39,541 nucleotides of DNA from an uncultured Clostridia bacterium (GTDB taxonomy: Bacteria; Bacillota; Clostridia; Christensenellales; UBA1242). The position numbers were made by a program, and so were the translations under genes. This document shows, piece after piece, positions 1 to 8,756 of the stretch. Numbering within the stretch: the first letter of the stretch is position 1; each line of letters starts with the position of its first letter. The notes under the pieces were generated by a model, which did no database searches, was not told the DNA's origin, and worked only from the letters and a program-made list of their open reading frames with translations. The stretch lies in contig CAMLSW010000006.1 of assembly GCA_946484195.1 (NCBI GenBank), forward strand, positions 1-39,541, given 5' to 3'.

Positions 1-103
1 TAATTTTGCTAAACGCAAAAACACAATAAATTGTGTTCATCACATAGTATGAAAACCCCTCAGCCTCACCCTTGCAAGCAAGTTCGGCTTCCGATGATAT
101 AGA
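1..103 (-). repeat. Cloverleaf-like intergenic repeat, copy A (module a + module x), truncated by window start
   Basis: Reverse complement reads ATCGGAAGCCGAACTTGCTTGCAAGGGTGAGGCTGAGGGG...ACTATGTGATGAACACAATTTATTGTGTTTTTGCGTTTAGCAAAATTA, matching copies G, K and L. Confidence 0.9.
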
Positions 104-238
104 CAATGTGATGCTAAAATTTCATTAGTATGAAATTTTATAAATTCTAACGAATTTGCGTGCTTCGCCCGCCTATCACATAGTATATATAACCATCAGC
201 CTCACCCTTGCAAGCAAGTTCGGCTTCCGGTTATATAA
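104..238 (-). repeat. Intergenic repeat, copy B (module a + module y), in tandem with copy A
   Basis: Reverse complement: CCGGAAGCCGAACTTGCTTGCAAGGGTGAGGCTGATGG...ACTATGTGATAGGCGGGCGAAGCACGCAAATTCGTTAGAATTT...AGCATCACATTGTC. Confidence 0.9.
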
Positions 239-547
239 ATGTCCTCTCCTTTCAATCAATAAGTAATTTAAAGTTTTTTCGTTAAAAATAAAAACTCGGA
301 TGTTTGCTTTTAAATTTTTATGTAAAAATAATTGAAGGTTTTAAACAAATTTTTTATCAATATTTTAGTTTTTTATTACTAAAAGTATTTTTTTGATGGA
401 AAAATTTAATTTTTTACTATTTTTCTTCTAAATTTATTAAAAAATACTTAAAATTTTGTTTTATTTGTGTTATTATATATATAGACTAAAGGCTTTATCT
501 ATATATCTTTATATTTGTTAAGATTTTTTATGGAAAAGCCTATATTA

Positions 548-569
548 CGCCAATATAAAACAATTGGCG
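548..569. promoter_or_regulatory. Inverted repeat in parA leader (CGCCAAT-8nt-ATTGGCG)
   Basis: Perfect 7-bp arms about 35 bp upstream of the parA start; possible operator or leader hairpin. Confidence 0.45.
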
Positions 570-605
570 ATTTAGCAAATATAATCAAGATTTTAAGGGG
601 TACTT

Positions 606-1433
606 ATGGGAAAAATTATTTCTTTTGCTAATCAAAAAGGTGGTGTTGGTAAAACGACTACGTGTATAAATCTTGCCGCATATGTTGCAGCTATGGGGAA
701 GAAGGTCTTAGTTGTTGACCTCGACTCTCAAGGCAACGCAACAAGCGGTCTTGGTATTGAAAAGACTAAAGAGTTAAAGACAATTTATGACCTTATCTCT
801 GGTGACACCAAGATGGAAGAAGTTATAAAACCAACTTTGCTTGAAAATTTGGATATAATACCTTCAACTGTTGACCTTGCTGGCGCCGAGATTGAGATGG
901 TGCAAATGCCTCAGAGAGAAAAGATTATAAAGGGTATACTCGAACAGATTAAAGATAGTTATGATTTCATAATGATTGACTGTCCACCATCCTTAGGATT
1001 GATTACAGTTAATGGACTGACGGCAAGCGATAGTGTTATAATACCAATACAATGTGAGTTTTTCCCGCTTGAGGGGTTAACGCAACTTATGAACACCATT
1101 AAATTGATAAAATTTCATCTCAATCCAACTATAGATATAGAAGGCGTTGTAATGACGATGAAAGATAAACGTTCAAATCTAACAACGCAGGTGAGTGATG
1201 AAATATTAAAATTCTTTGGCAAGAGGGTGTTCTTCACATATATACCAAGAAATATAAGACTAGCCGAAGCACCAAGTCACGGTGAACCAATTTTAATTTA
1301 TGAACCATCTTCTAAGGGTGCTGAAGCGTATATGTCCTTAGCTGAGGAGTTTCTAGATAGAAATAAGATAAAGTACAATCCTATTACAAGGGAAACAAAA
1401 ATAAAATTAAGAGAGGTTAAAGACAATGGATAA
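606..1433 (+). CDS. parA: Chromosome partitioning ATPase ParA/Soj
   Basis: Deviant Walker A QKGGVGKTT, DLDSQGNAT, IDCPPSLG; adjacent to parB. Confidence 0.97.
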   Translation: MGKIISFANQKGGVGKTTTCINLAAYVAAMGKKVLVVDLDSQGNATSGLGIEKTKELKTIYDLISGDTKMEEVIKPTLLENLDIIPSTVDLAGAEIEMVQMPQREKIIKGILEQIKDSYDFIMIDCPPSLGLITVNGLTASDSVIIPIQCEFFPLEGLTQLMNTIKLIKFHLNPTIDIEGVVMTMKDKRSNLTTQVSDEILKFFGKRVFFTYIPRNIRLAEAPSHGEPILIYEPSSKGAEAYMSLAEEFLDRNKIKYNPITRETKIKLREVKDNG

Positions 1434-2388
1434 GAAAAAGGGATTAGGAAGAGGACTTGAGTCACTATTCGGTTTATATGAAGAAGAAAGTAATAAAAAC
1501 ATAACCAATCAAAATGCCGTTAAGCCTGCACAAAAGTTAGAAAGTAACGACGTAACAGAACTTGATATAAATAAAATTATACCAAATCCAAACCAGCCAA
1601 GAAAGCATTTTGACGAAGAGGCATTGCAGGAACTTGCTAGTTCTATTAAACTTCACGGTGTTATTCAGCCATTAGTTGTAAACAGAGCTGAGGATGGCAG
1701 GTATATGATTATCGCGGGCGAGCGTAGATGGCGTGCGTCCAATATGGCAGGACTAACTAAGGTACCTGTAGTTATCAAGAACTATACCGAAAAACAAATC
1801 AAAGAAATCTCTATTATAGAGAACCTTCAAAGGGAAGACTTAAATCCTATTGAGGCGGCTCGTGCTATCAAGCAGTTGATGGATGAATACAATCTAACTC
1901 AAGAAACTGTTTCGGACAGAATTGGTAAGAGTAGGTCATCTGTAGCCAATACATTAAGGTTGTTATCGCTTTATCCAGATGTAATCAAGATGATTGAGGA
2001 CGGACGCCTCTCTAGTGGTCACGCAAGAAGTTTGGTGGTAGTTGATGATACCACACAGCAAATAAAACTTGCAAAACAAGCTGCAGACGGGAAAATGTCT
2101 GTAAGGGAACTTGAGAAGGCTGTTAAAAATTATCTAAATCCGCCAAAAAATGCTAGCACTAAAGTAAAAGAGCAGTCTTTAGAGTTAAAAGAATTAATAA
2201 ATGAAATGCAACGTGTATTTGCAACCAAGGTGTCTGCAATTGGTAATGATAATAAGGGTAGAATATATATAGATTACTATTCTCGGGACGACTTAGATAG
2301 ACTTGCAGATATGATAGAACTTTTAAAGAAAAAAGAAATAACACTTGGAGACCTTCGTAATTATAACAAGCGCCATCCAAATGGTTGA
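1426..2388 (+). CDS. parB: Chromosome partitioning protein ParB/Spo0J
   Basis: GLGRGLESLF N-terminus, NPNQPRKHFDEEAL, GERRWRASNMAG CTP-binding motif, HTH; overlaps parA by 8 bp. Confidence 0.97.
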   Translation: MDKKKGLGRGLESLFGLYEEESNKNITNQNAVKPAQKLESNDVTELDINKIIPNPNQPRKHFDEEALQELASSIKLHGVIQPLVVNRAEDGRYMIIAGERRWRASNMAGLTKVPVVIKNYTEKQIKEISIIENLQREDLNPIEAARAIKQLMDEYNLTQETVSDRIGKSRSSVANTLRLLSLYPDVIKMIEDGRLSSGHARSLVVVDDTTQQIKLAKQAADGKMSVRELEKAVKNYLNPPKNASTKVKEQSLELKELINEMQRVFATKVSAIGNDNKGRIYIDYYSRDDLDRLADMIELLKKKEITLGDLRNYNKRHPNG

Positions 2389-2521
2389 AAAAGCAGGATA
2401 ATTTTAATAAAAACTAAGTAAATTTATCTTAGAACGCATAAAATAGTTAAAGTTTTTATATATAAATTAAATACCAATATTATAAAAATAAAACTTGTTT
2501 GCAATAACAATAATAAGGTTA

Positions 2522-2671
2522 TAATATCGGAAGCCGAACCAAGCACAACTTTAGTTGTATTTGAGTGAGACTGATGGTTTTACATACTATGTGATGAGCG
2601 TGCAACGCACGCAAATTCATTAAAAAATAAAATTTTATGATAATAAAATTTTAACATCACATAGTCTATAA
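2522..2671 (+). repeat. Intergenic repeat, copy C (module b + module y)
   Basis: ATCGGAAGCCGAACCAAGCACAACTTTAGTTGTATTTGAGTGAGACTGATGG...ACTATGTGATGAGCGTGCAACGCACGCAAATTC...AACATCACATAGT. Confidence 0.9.
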
Positions 2672-2820
2672 TATCTAAAGCCGAACCAAGTACAGCATTA
2701 GTTGTAAAAGAGTGAGACCTGAGAGGTTATACCATACAATGTGATGAACACAAATCATTATGTTTTCAATAATATTAAAATTTAACTTGTTTAAATTTCA
2801 ACACTACACAGTTTTATAGT
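2672..2820 (+). repeat. Intergenic repeat, copy D (module b + module x, diverged)
   Basis: AAAGCCGAACCAAGTACAGCATTAGTTGT...AATGTGATGAACACAAATCATTATGTT...AAATTTAACTTGTTTAAATTT. Confidence 0.8.
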
Positions 2821-2962
2821 ATCGGAAGCCGAACTTGCTTGCAAGGGTGAGGCTGATGGTCTTACAACACTATGTGATGAGTGAGCATAGTACATAAATT
2901 CTCTAGAATTTACAAAAATTCATATTATAATAAAATTTTAATATTATAATTATATAAAGTAA
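2821..2962 (+). repeat. Intergenic repeat, copy E (module a + module y, diverged 3' end)
   Basis: ATCGGAAGCCGAACTTGCTTGCAAGGGTGAGGCTGATGG...ACTATGTGATGAGTGAGCATAGTACATAAATTCTCTAGAATTT. Confidence 0.8.
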
Positions 2963-3135
2963 AAATAGGGTGTTAATAGCAATAATAAAAACTAGAAGCT
3001 GATAAAAGTTATATCACACTGTCTATCTTATAAAACATACAAAAATGCCGAGATTTCTAACAGTTGTCGTATTTAAGGCACAAGTTTTACAGAAATTACA
3101 CACAGCGCAAACACGAACGCTTTATAAAATAGGGG

Positions 3136-3168
3136 AAAAGGAAACACATTTAGGTGTCTCCTTTTTTA
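3136..3168 (+). terminator. Rho-independent terminator-like hairpin
   Basis: AAAAGGAaACAC-atttag-GTGTcTCCTTTTTT. Confidence 0.7.
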
Positions 3169-3900
3169 TATATAAGAATATAAAAGCATCTTCATTTCAA
3201 GACAAAGACAACAATATTTAAAAACAGAAGAATAATATAATAAATTAAACCATAGCAATAATTAGTTATATCAAAAAACCAACTCGCTGACAACACTATG
3301 ATTGAATGGACAACAATAACTTAAGCATCACGAAGTTTTTAAAATAGTACAAATTTTAAAAAGTCACAATTTACAATAAAATTTAATTTTAGCAAAGGTC
3401 AGATTATGCTCATAAAGTAGTTTTAAAGAAATAAAATCAATTAAACTAAGTCTGCGCCTTGTTTGTTTCATATTATTTTTTTATAAAACTTTCAGAATAT
3501 TAAACAGTAGATAATAATTTTTTATTTTATACAAATAATTTGCTACAGCAAAAACATTTCAAAAAATTCAAAACCTGAATGAATGCTTGAATTTTTTAAA
3601 AACGCATCATAGTATAATCAATAATAAACTATAAAGTATATAAATTGAAACTTGAATATATACGCAAGCTTTTTAAAGATAATTTTTAAATGCTTTAATT
3701 GATCACTTAGAAATTTATTTTAAAACAAATCAGTTTGGAAAATTTGCACAGTATACGTAGAAAATAATTAGCTAATCAAACATTTTTATAATATTTTCTA
3801 ATTTTGCCTTTAAAACAAAAACTTATTTTAAAAAAATCAATAAGTGCATAAGTTAAATATTATATTTTAAACTGAATTAGTATATACTAATAACAAAAAT

Positions 3901-3916
3901 TGTTTCACGTGAAACA
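3901..3916. promoter_or_regulatory. parS: parS site 1
   Basis: Exact TGTTTCACGTGAAACA, the established bacterial parS consensus. Confidence 0.97.
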
Positions 3917-3941
3917 AAGAATAGTTTGATTGTGTGTAGAA

Positions 3942-3957
3942 TGTTTCACGTGAAACA
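3942..3957. promoter_or_regulatory. parS: parS site 2
   Basis: Exact TGTTTCACGTGAAACA, 41 bp from site 1 start to start. Confidence 0.97.
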
Positions 3958-4350
3958 ATTATAGCTATAGTTAAGATTAGGGAATTTGCGTGAACCATTA
4001 TAACACTCTTTAATTATAGCCGATACAGAAATAAATATATGCTGAAGCAAATACAAAGGTGAATTCAAAATGTGCAGTATACATTGTCAGTTGCAACAAG
4101 GTAAAACAAGAATAAATATCAAAAATCATTGTGATTGTCTTATAAAATAAACTTGTTATTGATAAATGTTTTAATAATAAGGGAGAATAATAGGCGTAAA
4201 CATATATTGTTAAAATAAATTGTGCTGAATTGCATTTTAATGACAATGTTAGTAAAATAACGCTGTGCGTCCGTAATATTTATAAAATATTAAGGGTTTT
4301 ATATGAATATGGGGTTAGTCAGTTTAAGAGAGTTATAATTGTTTTCGAAA

Positions 4351-4366
4351 TGTTTCACGTGAAACA
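4351..4366. promoter_or_regulatory. parS: parS site 3
   Basis: Exact TGTTTCACGTGAAACA. Confidence 0.97.
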
Positions 4367-4631
4367 ATATTAAAATATATGTAAAGATGGGATATATAAA
4401 ACTATGTTTTTCAATAATGGATAGAAACATTTGTACAAAATAATTATTATTAATTTTTTACTCGTTTTCTTTGATTTATTTAGTGAAAACGTAGAAGATA
4501 ATGTAAAAATCATTATAGCGCATTATTGTTTTAAATTAAATAACGTTAAATGACTTATAATTTTAATAATTAACTAGAGAGTAGTAGAAATCAATTTTGA
4601 AAATTAGGAAAACAAAAAGTTTAAAAATATT

Positions 4632-4659
4632 TTGATTTAAGAAGAATTTATGGTATAAT
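4632..4659 (+). promoter_or_regulatory. Sigma-A-type promoter for rubrerythrin
   Basis: TTGATT-16bp-TATAAT with extended -10 TGnTATAAT. Confidence 0.65.
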
Positions 4660-4675
4660 ACAATAGGAGGTTAAA

Positions 4676-5218
4676 ATGAAAGAATTAAAGGGAACAAAAA
4701 CAGAAAAAAATTTAATGGAAGCTTTTGCGGGCGAAAGCCAGGCAAGAAACAAATATACTTTCTATGCATCAAAAGCTAAGAAAGAGGGATATGAACAGAT
4801 TGCAAGCGTTTTTGAAGAAACGGCAAACAATGAAAAGGAACACGCTAAACTCTGGTTCAAAGCATTACATAATGGAGATGTTCCAACAACTCTTGAAAAT
4901 CTACTAGATGCTGCAGCTGGTGAACACGGTGAATGGACAGATATGTATGCAAGAATGGCTAAAGAAGCTAAAGAAGAAGGTTTTGACGAACTTGCATATA
5001 AGTTTGCTGCTGTAGGCGAAATAGAAAAGCGTCACGAGGAAAGATATCAAAAACTTGCAGAGCTTGTAAGAGAACATAAGGTTTTCAAAAAGACCGAAAA
5101 GAGAGTTTGGATTTGCAGAAATTGTGGCCATATATATGTTGGGGATCAAGCTCCAAAGGTATGTCCGGTATGCAATCATCCTGAAGCATACTTTGAGTTG
5201 TTTGTAGAAGAGTTTTAG
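4676..5218 (+). CDS. Rubrerythrin
   Basis: Ferritin-like diiron domain ([15 protein letters not shown]) plus C-terminal rubredoxin-like [10 protein letters not shown]...CPVCNHP; RBS AGGAGG. Confidence 0.96.
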   Translation: MKELKGTKTEKNLMEAFAGESQARNKYTFYASKAKKEGYEQIASVFEETANNEKEHAKLWFKALHNGDVPTTLENLLDAAAGEHGEWTDMYARMAKEAKEEGFDELAYKFAAVGEIEKRHEERYQKLAELVREHKVFKKTEKRVWICRNCGHIYVGDQAPKVCPVCNHPEAYFELFVEEF

Positions 5219-5276
5219 TATAAAGCAATTCTAGTATAAGAAAAACATTTGTATAAAATTAATTTTTAGAAAAAGG

Positions 5277-5312
5277 AAAAGACTTTTGCGTTTATGCGCT
5301 AAAAGTCTTTTT
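5277..5312 (+). terminator. Terminator of rubrerythrin gene
   Basis: AAAAGACTTTTGCG-tttatg-CGCTAAAAGTCTTTTTT. Confidence 0.8.
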
Positions 5313-5770
5313 TATATGAATTTTCTTGCGCTATTTGTTTTGTATAATATAATAAGAGGATGACTTTGTAAACATAAACTATAATTTTAATTAAATCTGA
5401 ATGTCAGTAGAATGGATGTAATTTTAAATGTGTGAGGTTAAATATAATAAAACTACTTTTAAGATAAGAACTTAAATTTAATATTGTTGAAATTAAATTT
5501 GCTTGCCTAATTAAACTGAAAATAGTTTTTTTATAAAAATCAAAAAATACAGAACATTATTGGTTGTAATGATGCTTAATTGACATTATTTTTTTAACAA
5601 ACAACTAAAAGAAAGATATTAAAATATATATCATCTTAAGAAACTTGCTTGTGAAAAATCACGCTTAAAAAGAGTAGTATTCAAAAGTTAGTTAGAAATT
5701 GAAGATATCGCAATGTGGTTTCTAAATTTGACTGTGTTTTGAAAAGTAAATTGTAAATTTTGATGCAAAC

Positions 5771-5893
5771 CTTGTATCCTAATTTGCTCGCAAGGGTGAG
5801 ACAGAGTTCTTTTTACTATATGATGAAATTTATAGTGTGTTTTACATTAGTAAAATTAAAATTTAAACAAGTTTAATATTATATAGTTTATAT
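5771..5893 (+). repeat. Intergenic repeat, copy F (diverged, module a-like + module x-like)
   Basis: TTTGCTCGCAAGGGTGAGACAG...ACTATATGATGA...TTAAACAAGTTTAA...TATATAGTTTATATT; directly abuts copy G. Confidence 0.6.
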
Positions 5894-6031
5894 TATCGGA
5901 AGCCGAACTTGCTTGCAAAGGTGAGGCTGAGGGTTATACATACTATGTGATGAACACAATTTATTGTGTTTTTGCGTTTAGCAAACTTAAAACTTAACTT
6001 GTTTAAGTTTTAACATCGCATTGTTTATATT
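5894..6031 (+). repeat. Intergenic repeat, copy G (module a + module x)
   Basis: Near-identical to copies A and L; TTTTAACATCGCATTGTTTATATT 3' end. Confidence 0.92.
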
Positions 6032-6180
6032 ATCGGAAGCCGAACCAAGCACAACTTTAGTTGTATTTGAGTGAGGCTGAGGGTTTTTCACACTATGTGA
6101 TGGGCGGGCAAAGTACGCAAATTCGTTAGAATTTATAAAATTTTATTATAATAAAATTTTAGCATCACATAGTTTATATT
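6032..6180 (+). repeat. Intergenic repeat, copy H (module b + module y)
   Basis: CCAAGCACAACTTTAGTTGTATTTGAGTGAGGCTGA + ACTATGTGATGGGCGGGCAAAGTACGCAAATTCGTTAGAATTTATAAAATTTTATTATAATAAAATTTTAGCATCACATAGT. Confidence 0.92.
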
Positions 6181-6320
6181 AGCGAAAGTCAAATCAAACT
6201 TAACCTTTAGTTGTATTTAAGCGAGACAGATGTTCATACACGCTATGTGATGAACGCTCAAAGCAGGCAAATTCGTTAGAATTAAAAAATTTTTATGACT
6301 ATTTTAGCATAAATTAGTTA
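6181..6320 (+). repeat. Intergenic repeat, copy I (module b + module y, diverged)
   Basis: AAAGTCAAATCAAACTTAACCTTTAGTTGTATTTAAGCGAGAC...GCTATGTGATGAACGCTCAAAGCAGGCAAATTCGTTAGAATT. Confidence 0.75.
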
Positions 6321-7579
6321 ATAATATAAAAACTTACACTACACTAGTAAATGAAAAAAGTTCGTAAATCGTAAAATATATAAGACTATCAGCTCTTTCT
6401 GAGCAGGTTTGACTTTCAATATAATATTTTATTATTTAAGACATAAGTGTGAGAGTAAACTAAGTGTTATTTTAAAATCTTAAATCGGATTTTGTGTGTT
6501 GTATTTCAGCTTTTACTAGTAACTTGAGTTTTTAAAAATGCTAGGAACACTTGCGCTTATGTAATTCAGACAACAAATTCTTGTATCTCTCGTTTTTAAT
6601 CATAGTCCGTTTTAACCCTACGGGTTATAAATTGGTTGCGTTTTTTATTAAAACCCAAGTTTAGAAAATAATTTTTTTACCTTATTTGAATACCTTTGTG
6701 GATTTTTAAGAGCGGGTATTTTAACTGTCAGAATTTAAGCTGTCAAAAACTCAAGTCACTAGAAAAGAGAATACTTTGTAATATAAAAATATCATATTGA
6801 CAACGATGCCAGCGACTACATTAGTTTCAACTTTTTAAAGTTTTTTAGTCATTTTAAAAATGCATTTCTAGCCGTTTAATGAATAAGTAAAAAATCTTTG
6901 TGAATCTGTCGCTTTCGAGAATGTTAATACTTTTTGGTTTGTAATCTAATTGCTTGCAAAAAACTTACAAACATATTTTTATGTTATTATCTTACAAATA
7001 GTACTCTGTATTTTTTATAAATTATAACAAGACAAGCGGTTGCGTTTATAGAGTGTTATTTTCTCTTGTTGTATTTGTGTCACTTTGTTCAGGTTATAAA
7101 TTTTTTCTATGTATAAGCTAAAAAATACCTCATCTAGATATCATTAACAAAAAGTTATAAAATAATAACCTTAACATTTTGTAAAAACGTTAATGTGTTG
7201 TTTTTATTAAAATATATCTGCGAAATACTAGTGAAAGCCAGGAATAAATTTAATTAAATAATAATTTTGAATTCGCTGTTCTATGAAATAGTACCCCAAA
7301 AGTGTGGAGAACCTAAAAAGTTGGTTTAATTAAATCATCTGATATTCAAATTGGTGTTTTGTTTTAGTACCACAAAAAATGGAAAGAACTTTAATATTTG
7401 CATTGCTATATTTTGAGTTTGTTTTTTTACCGCGTATTGGCTCATTTTTGATTATAGGTTTATTTTTTCAAGTAATAATATGCATTCTTTAGTTTGTCAA
7501 TGAAAGTGTTAATTTTTAGGTTTATTTTCTTTAATAAAGTGAATTTTAAAAGTTAGATATCTTTAGAAGTTATCCTATA

Positions 7580-8205
7580 TTAAACTAACTTTAAAATTGC
7601 AAGCACTATAAGTATTATACCACTTAGCCAAGACAAATTAAACTTTTTGTTTGTTGATAGTTTTCTTCCGAGCTTATAGCCTACAAAGGATAAGAGTAAC
7701 TCAAAAACAAAAGACAGGATTATAATTAAGTACGGGAAGGCGCTCTCTCCTCCAAGTCCTATTCCAGCCGAAAAACTATCAATCGATAGAACAAAACCTA
7801 TAAGGCAGGCCTCCTTAAATGAAAGTATTTTGTCTTTGTTTAGGTCGGCCTCTATTGGATTTAAGCATATGTTGATTATCACTTGAAATTAAAAAGGTTT
7901 ATATGAAGGTCTTTGTCTCTTTTCCTGTCAAGCCATATTTTTAAAAGTTCGCTAAACAGTTTGGTGAGCCCGATGAGTATAAGCAAGGCAAATGAAATGT
8001 ATTTAAAGATGTTTAGGTCTACAACACTAGCTAAAAAGTAGCCGATTGCTAGACCTAAAGACAATACTAGTATGCTTATAAAAATGGATGATATGAGTTT
8101 TGAAAAGGAGACTTTCAGTCCTTCCGCGCCATAGCCAAAAAAGGCGACCAGTGAGTCCAAAGAAAGCGACAGCGAAAACAATAGCGAGAACCAAAAATTT
8201 GTCAT
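7580..8205 (-). pseudogene. ytaF: YtaF-like (MntP/DUF204 family) membrane protein gene split into two overlapping ORFs (7879..8205 and 7580..7882)
   Basis: N-terminal half LSLSLDSLVAFFGYG and C-terminal half NPIEADLNKDKILSFKEACLIGFVLSIDSFSAGIGLG resemble the two halves of one YtaF protein; ORFs overlap by 4 nt (GTGA) in different frames. Confidence 0.7.
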
Positions 8206-8229
8206 AATCCACCTAAAACATATTATTAT

Positions 8230-8393
8230 ATACTATGTGATGTTACTATGTGATGTTAAAATTTAAACAAGTTAAATTTTAAATTTACTAACGCAAAAAC
8301 ACAATAAATTGTGTTCATCACATAGTATGTAAAACCCTCAGCCTCACCCAAATACAACTAAAGTTGTGCTTGGTTCGGCTTCCGATAATATAA
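8230..8393 (-). repeat. Intergenic repeat, copy J (module b + module x)
   Basis: Reverse complement: ATCGGAAGCCGAACCAAGCACAACTTTAGTTGTATTTGGGTGAGGCTGAGGG...ACTATGTGATGAACACAATTTATTGTG...AAAATTTAACTTGTTTAAATTTTAACATCACATAGT; outer-stem segment TACTATGTGATGT duplicated in tandem. Confidence 0.9.
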
Positions 8394-8521
8394 TTTAAGT
8401 GGAATTGTTAAAGGAAATATGAAGATACAAAAATGATTGTTTTAAAGAGAAGTTTTATAAGAATTATGTTTATAAATAATTAATTATAATTGCGAGTTTT
8501 TCGTGAAAACTAAAAAAAACA

Positions 8522-8550
8522 TTGTATTTTTGCAAAAATTGTGTTATAAT
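8522..8550 (+). promoter_or_regulatory. Promoter for ABC-F leader
   Basis: TTGTAT-17bp-TATAAT. Confidence 0.7.
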
Positions 8551-8578
8551 GCTTAAAAATAAGAAAAAGGAGAGACCA

Positions 8579-8608
8579 ATGAGAATAATTGTTGTTAATA
8601 TTTTATAA
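8579..8608 (+). CDS. Putative leader peptide uORF (MRIIVVNIL)
   Basis: ATG preceded by AAGGAGAG; in leader between promoter and attenuator. Confidence 0.55.
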   Translation: MRIIVVNIL

Positions 8609-8610
8609 TT

Positions 8611-8647
8611 CACAACAAAAATTTGTGCTTGTAGCTTTTTTGTTGTG
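8611..8647 (+). promoter_or_regulatory. Leader hairpin 1 (possible anti-terminator/regulatory stem)
   Basis: CACAACAAAAA...TTTTTGTTGTG inverted repeat immediately after the uORF. Confidence 0.55.
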
Positions 8648-8697
8648 AAAACAGGAAAGTTGACAAGTTTACGCTTATTGGTGGTAAAATTCTAATG

Positions 8698-8730
8698 GGT
8701 TACGAGTTTGCTTTCTTGTAACCTTTTTTT
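8698..8730 (+). terminator. Attenuator (intrinsic terminator) upstream of ABC-F gene
   Basis: GGTTACGAG-8nt-CTTGTAACC followed by TTTTTTT, 26 bp before the CDS. Confidence 0.75.
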
Positions 8731-8756
8731 GTTTAATCTTATAGGGAGGTGAAAGT

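Noticed and set aside
2159-2380. Minus-strand ORF overlapping parB
   Set aside because: Antisense to a clear parB coding region with no supporting signals.
3045-3221. 58-aa ORF (MPRFLTVVVFKAQ...) between repeats and parS
   Set aside because: No convincing RBS, and a strong terminator hairpin lies inside the frame.
4010-4246. 78-aa minus-strand ORF between parS sites
   Set aside because: Low-complexity Y/F/I/L translation of AT-rich DNA, no RBS; likely spurious.
4904-5179. Minus-strand ORF overlapping rubrerythrin
   Set aside because: Antisense shadow of a well-supported CDS.
6598-6640. AACCCTACGGGTT hairpin as a functional terminator
   Set aside because: Short stem without a clean U-run and no gene upstream; too weak to list.
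1-8393. CRISPR array interpretation of the repeats
   Set aside because: Repeats are 135-165 bp, contain internal hairpins, occur on both strands with alternative modules, and lack unique spacers of regular length; no cas genes are present.
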